Positions 54,369-64,000 of a stretch of 64,000 bases of DNA are shown in pieces. Under the pieces are notes generated by a model. It ran no database searches. It was not told the DNA's origin and worked only from the letters and a program-made list of their open reading frames with translations. A program made the position numbers and the translations under genes. Position 1 is the first letter of the stretch, and each line of letters begins with the position of its first letter. Source of the stretch: Vandiemenella viatica (lineage: Eukaryota > Arthropoda > Insecta > Orthoptera > Morabidae); contig JARYHS010009186.1 of assembly GCA_031002005.1 (NCBI GenBank), positions 104,936,329 to 105,000,328 on the forward strand. Direction: 5' to 3'.

Positions 54369-55165
54369 TAGATGACCCGTGCGAAAATTTCACGATTACG
54401 AAGGTTATTAAGGCTGGTGGTTCGTAATAAGATGAAAGAAGAACCACTCATTGTTTCATTGCTTAGTGTAGTAGGTACGCAACAAAAGTCGATGCCAGTG
54501 AAGCAATTGATTAATATCTCTGTGATATGTGTTGCTTCGCTCTGATCTGTCTCATACACGTGATATTTACAGTTATTACTTTTGCCTTTCAAGGTCAAAT
54601 TCCAAATATTTCTTTCTTAATTCATAATGATGCCTGAGTGGAGACCATAATCTTTTAAATGATACCTCATTTATTCATTTCGGTTAAGTGTCAAGGGAGA
54701 TAAATGGCTAGTGGCCAAAAAAAAATACGTTATGGCAATAATGACACTTTGCCCTTTAAGGGTTGAATTCCGAAAAAATCCTTTCTTAAAATATGATGTG
54801 ACCAAAGCGCTGACCTTAACCTTTAAAATGATAACTCATTTATCTAAATCGGTTAGAGTCGAGGAAGATAAATGGTTCATGACAGAAAAACGCTTTGTAG
54901 AAATATTGATACTGTTGCCCTTTAAGAGTCGAATTCCGAAAAATTTCTGTCTTAACATATGATGTCATCAAAGCGGAGTCTGAATCTTTAAAACGATGTT
55001 TCATTTATCGATTCCGCTTAGTTATCCAGGGAAATAACTGGCTCGTGACACATATAACTGCATTTTAGAAATATTAATATTTTTGCCCTTTCAGGATCGT
55101 ATTTGGAAAAATTGCTTTCTTAAAATATGATATGATAAATACGGATACCTTAATCTTTAAAATGA
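54369..55165 (+). repeat. element with ~167-bp tandem repeat, ~3.5 copies
   Basis: It starts with CTAGATGACCCGTGCGAAAA, a head typical of dispersed insect repeats. The landmark TTGCC(C)TTT then recurs at 54582, 54749, 54915 and 55083 (spacings 167, 166 and 168). Each unit contains AAATTCCNAAAAATNTTTCTT-type and ATAAATGGNTNGTGNC-type blocks. The plus-strand ORF at 54711-54962 reads through the repeat and is not a gene. Confidence 0.82.
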
Positions 55166-56973
55166 AAATTTTATTTTACTTAATAGATGTGTTTCATAGT
55201 AGAACACACAAATAGTTACTTCAAGAAGGTTTCCACTTTATTATTGTATTTTTAAGTCTCTGCAAGCAGTAGTCGATGTCGGCATCAATGGTCTCGAGCC
55301 TAGTGTGTCAGCTGTGATTCATGTCTACAGACACTTTTCTACAGAAGCCTATACGTTTGAGCAAGAAGTATGCTGCTTTTCTGGAATTACATCATTTAGT
55401 TATAAATGTATCGTAAGATATGTCTGTCTAATTAATTATAACAATTTGGGTATTGTGATACCCGTTGGCGTACCGGGCGTCACATCCGAGCACTGCAGCC
55501 TCAAGCCATTGTGTCGTCCAGCCGCTAATATTCACATAAATTTTCAACGACAAAAGAAATAAATTTTTTACGTCATCGGTTTCGGTTCAAGTCAAAAATT
55601 TATGGCCATTAGCCACATCAATATTACAAGCAAGCTCTGCAGTCAGACTATGCAATTACGTTTGGCGATCAAACATCGACATTACTCGCCTGTTTGTGCC
55701 TTTAAAAAGTTTTCAGATGAGACTAGCAATTAATTCAGATGTGTCCCTTGTACACCTAATGAACTATATTGCTTTTCTCACCTTTTTTGTGTAGTAGTAG
55801 TAGTAGTAAAATTTCTATAGAATTCCTTATACGTCCAACTTAGGAATAATAATTATATACGAACTGTCAACAAAAGAGGTTTGATCTCTACCAATTGCTG
55901 AATGGGAGTTGATTTAACTGAAATATTTTCTTTTTTAATAGGGATTTAATAAGGGAGTAGTTACTTTTGAAGGTAATCTTGTAGTATTAGGGTATGTAGT
56001 TGAGTTACATTCCTAATTCATCCTCTTAGTTGTTATGGGTTACTTATGTTTGTCTATTAACACCTTCAAATTTAGTGAGCATTAATTGTAAATCACCTTA
56101 AAGCCAACATTGTTTAAGGGGAATAAGCCAATGTTCTGATTGCAATAACTCAATTGCTTGTTCTATACCCACACTTTCTCTAAATTCACGAGCCAAATAA
56201 TAGCAAACTGATGTTCCTAAATGCAGCCTAGTTGTAATAGGTTATAGTCAATTAGGCAATGATTTAATTTGATGATTTTTTCAATTCATGTGTTGATTTA
56301 TAATTTTATAATCGTGCGTAATGTCAAGCAATCCGCTAGTATAGATATTATCTCAGGTTTTGAAATCCCAAAGCCGTGTCCCAGGCGGGACACGAATCTT
56401 CAAGAAGTGGGAGGAACTGTAAAGGACATATTTTAATTATTTTAGATTTTTATTTAGCTACATCAAATCTGAGCCTCGGTGGCATACATGCGATAAAATG
56501 CTGTTTCGACCGAACGAAAACTATTGTCCGTGAAAATCACAAGCGGCTGAATTCACCTTGTAGCCAGCAGCAAGTAATTTTTGTCACCTGTGCCTCATCT
56601 ACGGAAGCGGCAAGCACTGCCTCGGATCGTCTATGGACCGATCGCCACTAGCACCCGCCAAGTCTCGTTCAACTTTGCTCACATTACGTCACGTGGAATC
56701 CGCAGATGTATTTTTACATGTAACTGAACCATTAAGTATGGTGCAATAAACATGGGCCAAAGCGGCTTCAGTATTTCATTCTGCAAGGACACAAGAAACC
56801 CGAATGATTCTCCAATCCCATGCAGCCAAAGTTTAGGCCTCAGTTATTAGAAGACGAACCGCAGTACAAGAAAAGAAGAAATTTGTCGAAAGTCTTAGGA
56901 AAACGAGTTTAACCAAAGTACAGAATACCCACCACCAAATACAGACATTACAATGGCTACATTCTACAACATT

Positions 56974-57008
<35 letters not shown>

Positions 57009-58350
57009 GAAAGGTACATATTTTTCATATAATTTGAGGCATCCGACGAGCGAATTTGTATGCAAAATAATTATTTGTAATTTTAGATCATACAACCAAG
57101 GAGAAATTTATTTTAATGATTAAATTAGTGTATGCCTTTGCATAACAGCTTGTAGCTGCAACGAAGTGTTGAACTAATGCTGCTACATGAGCCAGCGTTT
57201 CGCCAAACATAAACCCAGCATAATGACCAATATGCTACGGCGTACTGACAGTTAGAAACTGTTGCCGTATATCAGAGACACATCTGTCTTATTTATATAC
57301 TGTTACATAATATTCCAGCACCTACTATCTATTCTGGGCCCACATTTCCAATTTATTACAAGATGCACATACGATCAAATTCTAGTTGACAATACCAGGT
57401 GAATTTTGTTCAAGATGCAAGGCTAGTTTATGTTATTAAATTTATGAACTGTTCTATACAGTTGTTTCAATGCATAAGAGATTTTGAAAAGACCGAAGGA
57501 AACATATTATAACCCATTCGATAGCGCGCATTCTTTTTTGTGTTCTTGTCGTAATACATTGTATTTGTGCTGCGACAAATCGAATGAAGTGATGCAGGAT
57601 GTGAACACATATAACGCGAATCCAGGTTCCTCTTTTTTTTCGTTTTTCTGTCACTGCTCAAGACTCAGTTTTGATAATCTCGTTATCACCTGATGTCAGT
57701 AATTACAACATATTTATTGAAATACGGTAAATATGGCTGCTGGATAGTAAATCCAGTATCTCTGATACCAAATAATTACTGAAGAAGCCTTGTGTAAAAG
57801 TGATTACAGGCTAAAAAGCTCACATCAAATGAGCTGTATAATCTAATACGATCACTGGAGCTAAAAGGTCTTCATATACCACAAGCTTTAATATAAAAGT
57901 GATACCCCCTTTTGGAACGTTTGCAGGCACAAATGTATTCCGCTATTCGTTATGTGTATACGTTTTTATTTCCAAGGTGATAATTTAAGAGAAAACTTTT
58001 TATTTTGCTGTTTCGTAACACATACTCAGGTTTTCAAAGAAATCTTCCATTAGAATTTATTTCTGTAGTACCTTAGAAACTTCTAAATTCCCTAAACCAC
58101 AATGTGCATTAATAACTAGAAAATTCAACATACCGAACTCATTATAATTCTTTTAAAAAAACAGGGGTGAGGTGTTATTCACTCATAAAATTTAGACAAA
58201 AATATTAGACCATGCAGTCAAACTCAAGATGAACTATTACGTGCGTGTTCTTGTATTTTTATGGGAATGATTATTGGAAATAGGAAACTATTCACTTAAT
58301 ACGGAACGTGCGGATATACCTAAAATGAACGAAGCATAATTTCTTAAAAA
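55166..58350. other. long AT-rich stretch, no gene seen
   Basis: It contains a short (TAG)n run near 55793-55809 and a 30-nt poly-A at 56978-57007. ORFs up to 91 codons lack domains. I see no TE ends. Confidence 0.5.
56978..57007. repeat. poly-A tract (30 nt)
   Basis: Uninterrupted A run. No retroelement body is recognisable upstream. Confidence 0.95.
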
Positions 58351-58560
58351 CTGTGCTTAGTTCACAACCCGAGGAAACCATTGCATCAGAAGTAGGACGG
58401 ATAGTTTCTTTCCCCTGGTACGTACACTTCAACGTAGAATCCGAACAACGAAGCGTCCTGGCATAGCTCATATGATCAAATTACTGCTATTGTTGGGATT
58501 TGAACAAGGGACCGGAGAGGGAACTTTTGAAATAGAGCGCGTTAACCACTGAGCTACCCA
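58351..58560 (-). mobile_element. SINE family B-like, copy 6 (variant)
   Basis: It has a minus-strand B box (GGGATTTGAACAAGGGACCG on the plus strand) and GTTAACCACTGAGCTACCCA (A box side). Upstream is a body related to the copy at 61263-61520 through CTTAGTTCACAACC and TTCAACGTAGAATCCGAACA. These two form a subfamily of B. Confidence 0.7.
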
Positions 58561-59649
58561 TAATTGCTTGTATATTTGCAATGAAACAAAGTGATACTTT
58601 GGAACTAGTAAACAATCCAAGATGTGAGTAACTACAATGTTACTGTAGACCCGATAGGTCAGTTTCACTCCTCGCATCCAGTCCTGTCATATTCAGATCC
58701 CAATCACGTTCGTACCCTCGTTAATCCATACAACTGTTGAATCAGAGGACGGGAAGAGCTGCATTAAAATTCCGAAAACGGATCGCGCTCTCCATCGGAC
58801 AACGCGTGCTTCGAATCCACGCCAAACAACGAGATGACTTCTTTCTGCTTGGTGTAACATACTCTGTAGTTTTCTTTACCCTCTAATTGTGCAACGAATT
58901 TGTCTTAACGATATGCATGTGCTTATACTCATTAGCCATTGATAGCATTTGTTCCTATCCACAATTACTTAATGGACTCAGGCACCAATAAGTTGTCATT
59001 TTTCAAGTACCTAACAGGTTATTAATATCACTCGGAACTGTTCCAGCACTGAGCAATACTTCAAGAGATTAGCTTTTTACCACTCTATCATCACCGACTA
59101 TTGGAAAACGCACTAAGGAGAAACATAAATATATATATCATTTCCGAATACTCGTATTTTGTATGATCTTCTTGTGTTTATTCTGTATCAACGACTCCAA
59201 GCTTGAATAATCACTCGTGTTAAAAGACGATACATTCAATAAACAGAAATTATTTCCAAGAGATTGAAATCGAGTACTTACCTTAATGCTCGCCATCTCC
59301 AAAACAGTTAACAGAGCCATAATAAATTACCACTTTTGTATCGACGTTGTCTACCTTACGTCGTTACGGATCACGTAAGAGGTATTTCTTCCTTTTATCA
59401 CGCCAAATTTAGCAGTTAATGGCTACAAATACTCTAAGAATTCTTCGCCATCTTGAAATTTTGGTAAAAAAACTAAAACCTAAATAGTAATAATTGACGT
59501 TGTAGACATATTTTCGATTCGTTCTGTGGCATACACACAAATACTCCGGTTTGTATATCCGATTTGTTTCAAAAGGCATGATATGATAATCCTCTGAGTA
59601 TGTACAAGTCTCAATATCCTTCAAAATTAGTTCAACACGATGATATAAT
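58561..59649. other. no gene seen
   Basis: AT-rich DNA with short ORFs lacking domains. Confidence 0.5.
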
Positions 59650-59699
59650 AAGTCCCGTCTCTAAAGACCTCGATGTTAAAAAGAGACGTAAAGCAGTTA

Positions 59700-59745
<46 letters not shown>
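59650..59745 (+). mobile_element. SINE family A, copy 10 (5'-truncated tail with long poly-A)
   Basis: AGTCCCGTCTCTAAAGACCT and AGAGACGTAAAGCAGTTAC match the last 50 bp of the SINE at 23035-23322. They are followed by about 45 A residues (59701-59745). The long pure A tail suggests a recent, strongly 5'-truncated insertion. The minus-strand ORF with a poly-F run is its reading. Confidence 0.85.
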
Positions 59746-59747
<2 letters not shown>

Positions 59748-59759
59748 AGATATAATAAG

Positions 59760-60720
59760 TTTTCATATAGATGATTCAAACTGACGTTTGGACACCAAAC
59801 AAAGTACAAAAAGTGCATTTTTGGGAAAAAATGTTCCCCATCATTTTTGACATCATACCGAGAGAAATATTCCTAGAGCAGACACAGGTCCATACAGGAC
59901 AACAGCACGTCAAGACCGCCAAATTCTGTAAGTGGTTGTTGCTGGCCGACGGATGACTGCAGGCCAGATCCAACCAACGGTTACAGAGAGAGTCAACAGA
60001 TTGATTGAAGCTGGGTTACACTTACGGACCCCTATGTTCCATTAACCTGATTTCACTACCAGCAGCGTCTAACGTGGTGTACTGCAAAACGCAACTGTAC
60101 ACGTGAATGGTATACAATTGTGTTTAGCGACGAGTCCCGACGCTGTCTGTGGTAAAGTGATAATCGACAACATGTACGCCGGCATAGTGGAGAAAGGGCC
60201 CACATTGCCGTGAATTCAGAACGTCACGCAGGTCCAACCCCTGGTGTCATGGTTTGGGGCCAATCAGTTACGACACCAATACTGAGTTGATTGTTGTTGA
60301 AGGCACATTGACACATCAGCTGTATGTCGACTGTGTAGTACACACTGTTGTGCTTCCCTTCATGTCGACCATCCAAATCGGTATCTTTCAACAGAATAAT
60401 TCCCGTCCTCATATTGCGGCTATCACAACACACGGCATGCAAGAGGTTACGAGCATAGGTTGGATCATACGGTCGCCAGATTTATCCCTAATATAGATTG
60501 TCTGGGATGCTATGAGTACACACATGGTCACCCAGCACAATTTGTACAACTGACTGCACAAGTCATACAGGCATGGAGAGACATGCCCCAAGAAGATATC
60601 CGCACCCTATTGAATCAATTCCTGCATGGATCCACTAATGTGGTAGGTGCCATGCCGCACTCTCTTACTGACTCCCGCATCTAAAGGGAATAAACCTGAC
60701 CTGTTCCATTTCAATTTGTC
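59760..60720 (+). pseudogene. Tc1-like transposase relic
   Basis: Fragments of a Tc1/mariner DDE transposase lie in order on the plus strand. An N-terminal helix-turn-helix part contains GRRMTAGQIQPTVTERVNRL (near 59948). The first catalytic Asp lies in FSDESR (60123-60140). GVMVWG is near 60243 and a 81-codon open stretch runs 60254-60496. The second catalytic residue is changed: QQNNSRPH has Asn where the family has Asp (codon 60395-60397). The third is lost: SPDLSLI is followed by a TAG at 60494-60496 where Glu is expected. Other stops and shifts occur. Terminal inverted repeats were not found. Confidence 0.85.
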
Positions 60721-60853
60721 ATCGTCCTTTTGGATGTGAGCCTGGGTATATCTAAAAGCAATTGGCAGTCATTGGGGACTGTCGACAAAAGTGAAAACTT
60801 AAAACTATGACTCTCATATACGCAACACGCAACCACGCAACTACAGATACACT

Positions 60854-61151
60854 AAATAATAAAATATTCCGCGTGGTCGTAATGACCTGGTGACAGGGTT
60901 TCTATTGGCTGAAAATTCCCCCTGACTTAGCAGCTTTAACCTAACCCGCTAGCCCTACCAGGTACAAGGGACCTCCAGTTTAACGGGAATCCGAACCACG
61001 GAAGCGTTCTGGCGTACTTCACATTACTCAGCAAGTTGTGCCAGAGGTGAAGGTTGGGTTAAGGATCTATGAAAATCCCCGCCGAGGCAGGGATTCGAAC
61101 CGAAGAGTTTTCGTTCCCAATTCAGACACTAACCATTGAGCCAACAGCCAT
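60854..61151 (-). mobile_element. SINE family B, copy 4 (full length)
   Basis: It is flanked by CTACAGATACACT (60841-60853) and CTACAGATATACT (61152-61164), a 13-bp duplication with one difference. On the plus strand: GCGTGGTCGTAATGACCTGG (3' end), the AACCACGGAAGCGTTCTGGC block, and GGGATTCGAACCG (B box). It interrupts one unit of the local repeat seen intact further right, which independently confirms the insertion. Confidence 0.88.
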
Positions 61152-61262
61152 CTACAGATATACTGTTAACTTTAGCATTTCGGTGACGCGAACTCAAGAT
61201 TTTACTCATCCAAAAATCTCCCAACGTGCCTAAAGAAGTTTTCACTTCTAAAACTAAAAATC

Positions 61263-61520
61263 TAGCTTAGTTCACAACCAAACTGTTGGTCGAATCTTCC
61301 TGAAGGAGATGTACCAAGCTATTGTGTCAGAGGCAGCAAGGATAATTCTTTACTCCAGGGGCCTACCGTTTAACGTCGAATCACAACCACGGAACATCCA
61401 GGAGTAGTTCATATAATCAAATAAAACTTCTGAAAACTCCAACTTTGGGATTTGGAACCGCTACCGGAGAGAGAAACTTTTGGAGGTAAGTGCCTTAACC
61501 TCTAAGCTACCAGACCGCCT
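61263..61520 (-). mobile_element. SINE family B-like, copy 5 (variant)
   Basis: Related to the copy at 58351-58560: CTTAGTTCACAACCAAACTG, TTTAACGTCGAATCACAACC, GGGATTTGGAACCGCTACCG and AACCTCTAAGCTACCAGACC. The B box is partly mutated. Confidence 0.7.
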
Positions 61521-61599
61521 TGTTTTGAAGTATACGCGTGCTAAGTACTGTCAAAATCGGTCAAAAACTGTGTGTTTGTATAAACAACGTTGGTAGAAA

Positions 61600-61790
61600 T
61601 TAATGTGAAGAGGAAAGGAGGAGAGGATTTAGCTTTTTTTTAATCAAACGTAAACAGTGTTTTTCTATTTGCTTTAAAGTATAAGTATGCAAAGTTCCAT
61701 CAAAATCTGACAAAACCTGTGTGTTTGCATGAAGAACTTTGGCAAAATTAGACAAACAAACATTTATTTTTATATACTAGATACAAGTAT
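61600..61790 (+). repeat. dispersed repeat family D, 3' end fragment
   Basis: GCAAAGTTCCATCAAAATCT, TGTGTTTGCATGAAGAACTT and an ACAAACAAACATTTATTTTT end parallel the tail of the copy at 25589-26505. No head is present. Confidence 0.6.
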
Positions 61791-61809
61791 AATCTATACT
61801 TTCACAACT

Positions 61810-62045
61810 GTCCAAGCGCAACACGTCATACTTGTTGTTACATATATACCGTTAACATTAGCATGTTGGTGACGCGAATAAGATTTTACCCATCCAAAAA
61901 AAAAAAGCGTCCAATGCGCATATCATACGCGCAACACGTGATAGCATGTCGGTGACGGGAAGTCGTGAACTCATAGATTTATCCCCGTCCAAACATCGCC
62001 CAACGCGCTTATAGAAATTTTCACTTCAAAAATTTCCTAAAATTC
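61810..62045. repeat. local repeat, units of roughly 110-150 bp
   Basis: Units near 61810-61916 and 61920-62045 share CGCAACACGT, GTCGGTGACG-like and CCAACGCGC blocks and an ATTTTCACTTC end. A third unit is split around the SINE at 60854-61151 (left part from about 60820, right part to about 61254). Confidence 0.6.
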
Positions 62046-62199
62046 TACCATTTGTGTCTATTTGTAACACTTTTCATTTCCGTCAGTCCAGTTGAGACTG
62101 TTACAGGTATCTTCATTAACAATCAAGTGTGGCGTTAACACCAGATTCAAGTTAAGATTTTCCTAATTTGAATACAATTACAGCCTCTTCCAGTATGTT

Positions 62200-62570
62200 A
62201 GGAGTACCTCGCGAGTGCTGAGTGGGTAAGGTTTGTCTCTGGAAGGCCCTTGTCGCCAACAATAACACCAAACCAATTGCAGGCGCGCGCGGGAGGCTGG
62301 CGAAAGTTAACTGAGTCCTGAATAATAGATGAGCTCATTTATCTCATCTGAGCAATTACGGGCCTGCGCGACGGCCTCGCACTAGTTAAGTTTTCATGAT
62401 CCATTAGTATTTTACCAGCGCCGAGTGAGTGTTCTCGGCCGGCCGACTCGCCGGCGAAGACGCCCTAATTTAGATTAAGTCGGCGCCAAGTTGTCGCCGG
62501 CCTGGTGGCGCGAACTCATCTGCATAGACGTCGGGCAGCCGGCGTCATCCAACCAGCAGGCAACGACGGA
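62200..62570. promoter_or_regulatory. GC-rich, CpG-dense block 3
   Basis: A GC-rich stretch with GCGCGCGCGGGAGGCTGGCG, GGCCGGCCGACTCGCCGGCG and CGCCGGCCTGGTGGCGCGAA. It is interspersed with AT-rich words such as CAATTAC, CCTAATTTAGATTAAG and TTTATCTCATC. No ORF. As in blocks 1 and 2, composition contrasts strongly with the neighbours. A regulatory role is inference. Confidence 0.35.
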
Positions 62571-62729
62571 CTCACACAAACTCATCACAACTGGCTGGGC
62601 CAGAACAAGTATCAGTTGCTAGGTGAAATATGAGGCGTGTTTATTAACAACAGGTAGACATTACGGATCACTACACCCAACAATACCAACAGTGGCACCA
62701 AAGATGGCATTTAACAAGAAAAACGATGA

Positions 62730-63271
62730 TTCTTAAGACTTCCGCGGCCGTCTTTGTACATGATTTATAGCACTTTCGGGCTATGCCGCGTCGTTTATTG
62801 GATTATCTAAGCTTTCGGCTGTTATACTCCAGCCTTCTTCAGAGATACTGTTTATGTTCACATAGCAACAGTAGCCAAGCATCGCAGAGGAAAAGGCCGC
62901 TATCTTCGTTGATGTTGTTGGAGCGGAGAGACTTAAAGAACATATCCGCCACTACAAATATAACAACAACGACAAATCTACCGTCGTTCGCCATGCTATT
63001 AACACCGGACATGAAATAAAATTTCAAGAGACGAGGCTACTGTGGGGAGAAGATCAGTGGTGGCCTCGACGTGTGAAAGAGGCAGCAGAAATCTTAAGGA
63101 ATTCTAACAACATTAACGAAGATAGCAGCCTTTTCCACTGCGGTGCTTGGCGACTGTTGCTATGTGAACATAAATATAAACAGAAATTCTGAAGAAGGCT
63201 GGAGTATAATAGCTGAAAGCTTACATAATCCAATAAACGACGCGGCATAGGCCGTAAAGCTATAAATCATT
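62730..63271 (+). mobile_element. Penelope-like element unit with inverted terminal copy
   Basis: A 14-bp target-site duplication, AAGAAAAACGATGA, lies at 62716-62729 and 63272-63285. Inside, a right arm (about 63103-63271) contains the end of the GIY-YIG ORF plus a terminal repeat. A left arm (about 62757-62923) is its inverted copy. Paired inverted terminal sequences are typical of Penelope-like elements. Both arms carry CTGAAGA, a short stem and GAAAGC (right arm from 63189), a hammerhead-like layout. The RT domain is absent. Confidence 0.8.
62929..63192 (+). pseudogene. Penelope-like GIY-YIG endonuclease, C-terminal remnant
   Basis: Eighty-seven open codons ending at TGA 63190-63192. They read RLKEHIRHYKYN, STVVRHAINTGHEIKFQET, WWPRRVKEAAEI and NNINEDSSLFHCGAW. 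The R..EH, H...TGH and R..EA.EI blocks are the C-terminal half of the GIY-YIG domain attached to Penelope reverse transcriptases. The final Glu of KEAAEI corresponds to the conserved acidic residue. The GIY and YIG strands and the whole RT are missing, so it is inactive. The same C-terminal tail recurs inverted at 62839-62923. Confidence 0.8.
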
Positions 63272-63572
63272 AAGAAAAACGATGAGTATCATTGCATGAT
63301 TAAAATCAAACCACAGTAGATTCCCTATACATCTGTATAGACTGCATCCAATACCGTCACCTTTATGTGAATGTGACGATACGAGTGAGGGAGACGTAGA
63401 TCATATACTATTCTCCTGTAAGAGACACTAGCAGCAGTCTACTAGGCTCCTGAAAAACCTACAACTAGGCCTAAAGCTCCCAAAAAACGTCGCGATTCTT
63501 CTAGCAACGGAAAGCCCACGTGTTTGCACAGTCATCGTAAAGTTCCTAGCAGACAACCAAATAAATATTTAG
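63272..63572 (+). pseudogene. I-like LINE ORF2 C-terminus
   Basis: It contains NHSRFPIHLYRLHP, SPLCEC, then VDHILFSC, LPKNVAILLATESPRV and an NQINI end before TAG 63570-63572. It matches the ORF2 tail of the LINE at 11.8 kb (NHGAFREHLYRIQ, SPYCQC, NHIFFQC, LATSSRRV). There are in-frame stops near 63297 and after CKRH near 63430. Non-functional. Confidence 0.8.
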
Positions 63573-64000
63573 GACAGTCCCAGATTTGAGTGCGACAAAC
63601 AATGTAGTGTTTCGCCAAATATCAAAGTATTGCTACCACTCTGAAATGTTTGAAATGCAGAGCACATATAGTACCTTTTACTGTCTGAAACTTATTTTAA
63701 AATAACTCCAAGTGTGTATTTGAAAATGTTTTTTATCTAGGATATTTTTACATAATTTCTAAATAACTAAAAATTCCACTCAAGATAGTGTTGTGTGGCC
63801 TTTATTAGTATTAACAGTAATGTAAAAAAAATGGTCGTGTAACCAAGTGCCAAGAAAAAAAAATTAAAAAATAAAATAAAATTAGGACCGACAAGGAACA
63901 CGTTCTCCCCAGATTACAAATTTTATGATGTGTTAAATATCCCCATCATAGTGAAAATAGGAACTTCATGAATGTTTAGCCCACGCACAGTTACTTTATC

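Larger units (their letters stand above)
62640..63885 (+). mobile_element. I-like LINE 3' fragment, split by a Penelope-like insertion
   Basis: The left part (about 62640-62729) and right part (63272-63885) join in register once the Penelope-like unit and one duplication copy are ignored. The spacing WxxxW...NH is then the same as in the LINE at 11.8-12.3 kb. The right part ends the ORF2 relic, then a 3' UTR of about 310 nt and an A-rich tail near 63850-63885. It is heavily 5'-truncated. Confidence 0.8.

Noticed and set aside
1..64000. CRISPR arrays, prokaryotic operons or LTR retrotransposons
   Set aside because: No regularly spaced short repeats, no Shine-Dalgarno-led gene strings and no paired direct LTRs with primer-binding sites were seen. 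All features point to a eukaryotic insect genome dominated by non-LTR and DNA elements.

Overview
This window looks like intergenic or intronic DNA from a large, repeat-rich insect genome. It is AT-rich overall and full of microsatellites. It carries tRNA-derived SINEs, several non-LTR retrotransposon clades, a Penelope-like element and several DNA transposon families. I found no convincing host protein-coding gene, rRNA or free-standing tRNA gene. All long ORFs belong to transposable elements. An insect is inferred from the P-type and Tc1-type elements and the repeat style. A large-genome order such as cockroaches, termites or orthopterans is a guess.

Layout. Positions 1-8600 hold SINEs of two families (here called A and B), a 153-bp TTA-flanked MITE, a 215-bp near-perfect hairpin and a weaker hairpin. 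At 8609-9600 lies the 3' end of an I-like LINE. At 10200-10905 is an internally deleted transposon with about 200-bp inverted repeats and a transposase relic. The core of the window is a nested pair of retrotransposons at 11517-20250. A 6.0-kb I-like LINE (minus strand; ORF1 gag plus ORF2 endonuclease-RT-RNase H, with one frameshift) sits inside the 5' UTR of a second, internally deleted LINE (plus strand), flanked by a 10-bp target-site duplication. Positions 21.6-30.5 kb hold SINEs, a MITE carrying a Pol III-like B box, a dispersed repeat family and a 1.7-kb DNA transposon with a decayed transposase. At 30541-34294 is a CR1/L2-like LINE (minus strand) with an SGNH-esterase ORF1 and an endonuclease-RT ORF2.

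At 35100-36837 is a P-superfamily element: 27-bp inverted repeats, an exact 8-bp target-site duplication, a THAP-domain first exon ending in a splice donor, and a 150-bp tandem repeat. At 38341-40615 is a decayed LINE lacking the RT catalytic core. Positions 40.6-59.6 kb are mostly unannotated AT-rich DNA with two GC-rich, CpG-dense blocks, scattered SINEs and a ~167-bp tandem repeat. The right end holds a dead Tc1-like transposase, three B-family SINEs or relatives, a third GC-rich block and another nested pair: a Penelope-like unit with a 14-bp duplication inside the 3' end of an I-like LINE.

How parts interact. Several elements date one another by nesting. The A-family SINEs end in a motif resembling the 3' end of the I-like LINE at 8.6 kb, which suggests they may use that LINE's reverse transcriptase. 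The Penelope-like unit and the hairpin near 5.6 kb share a hammerhead-like core layout, which suggests both derive from Penelope terminal repeats.
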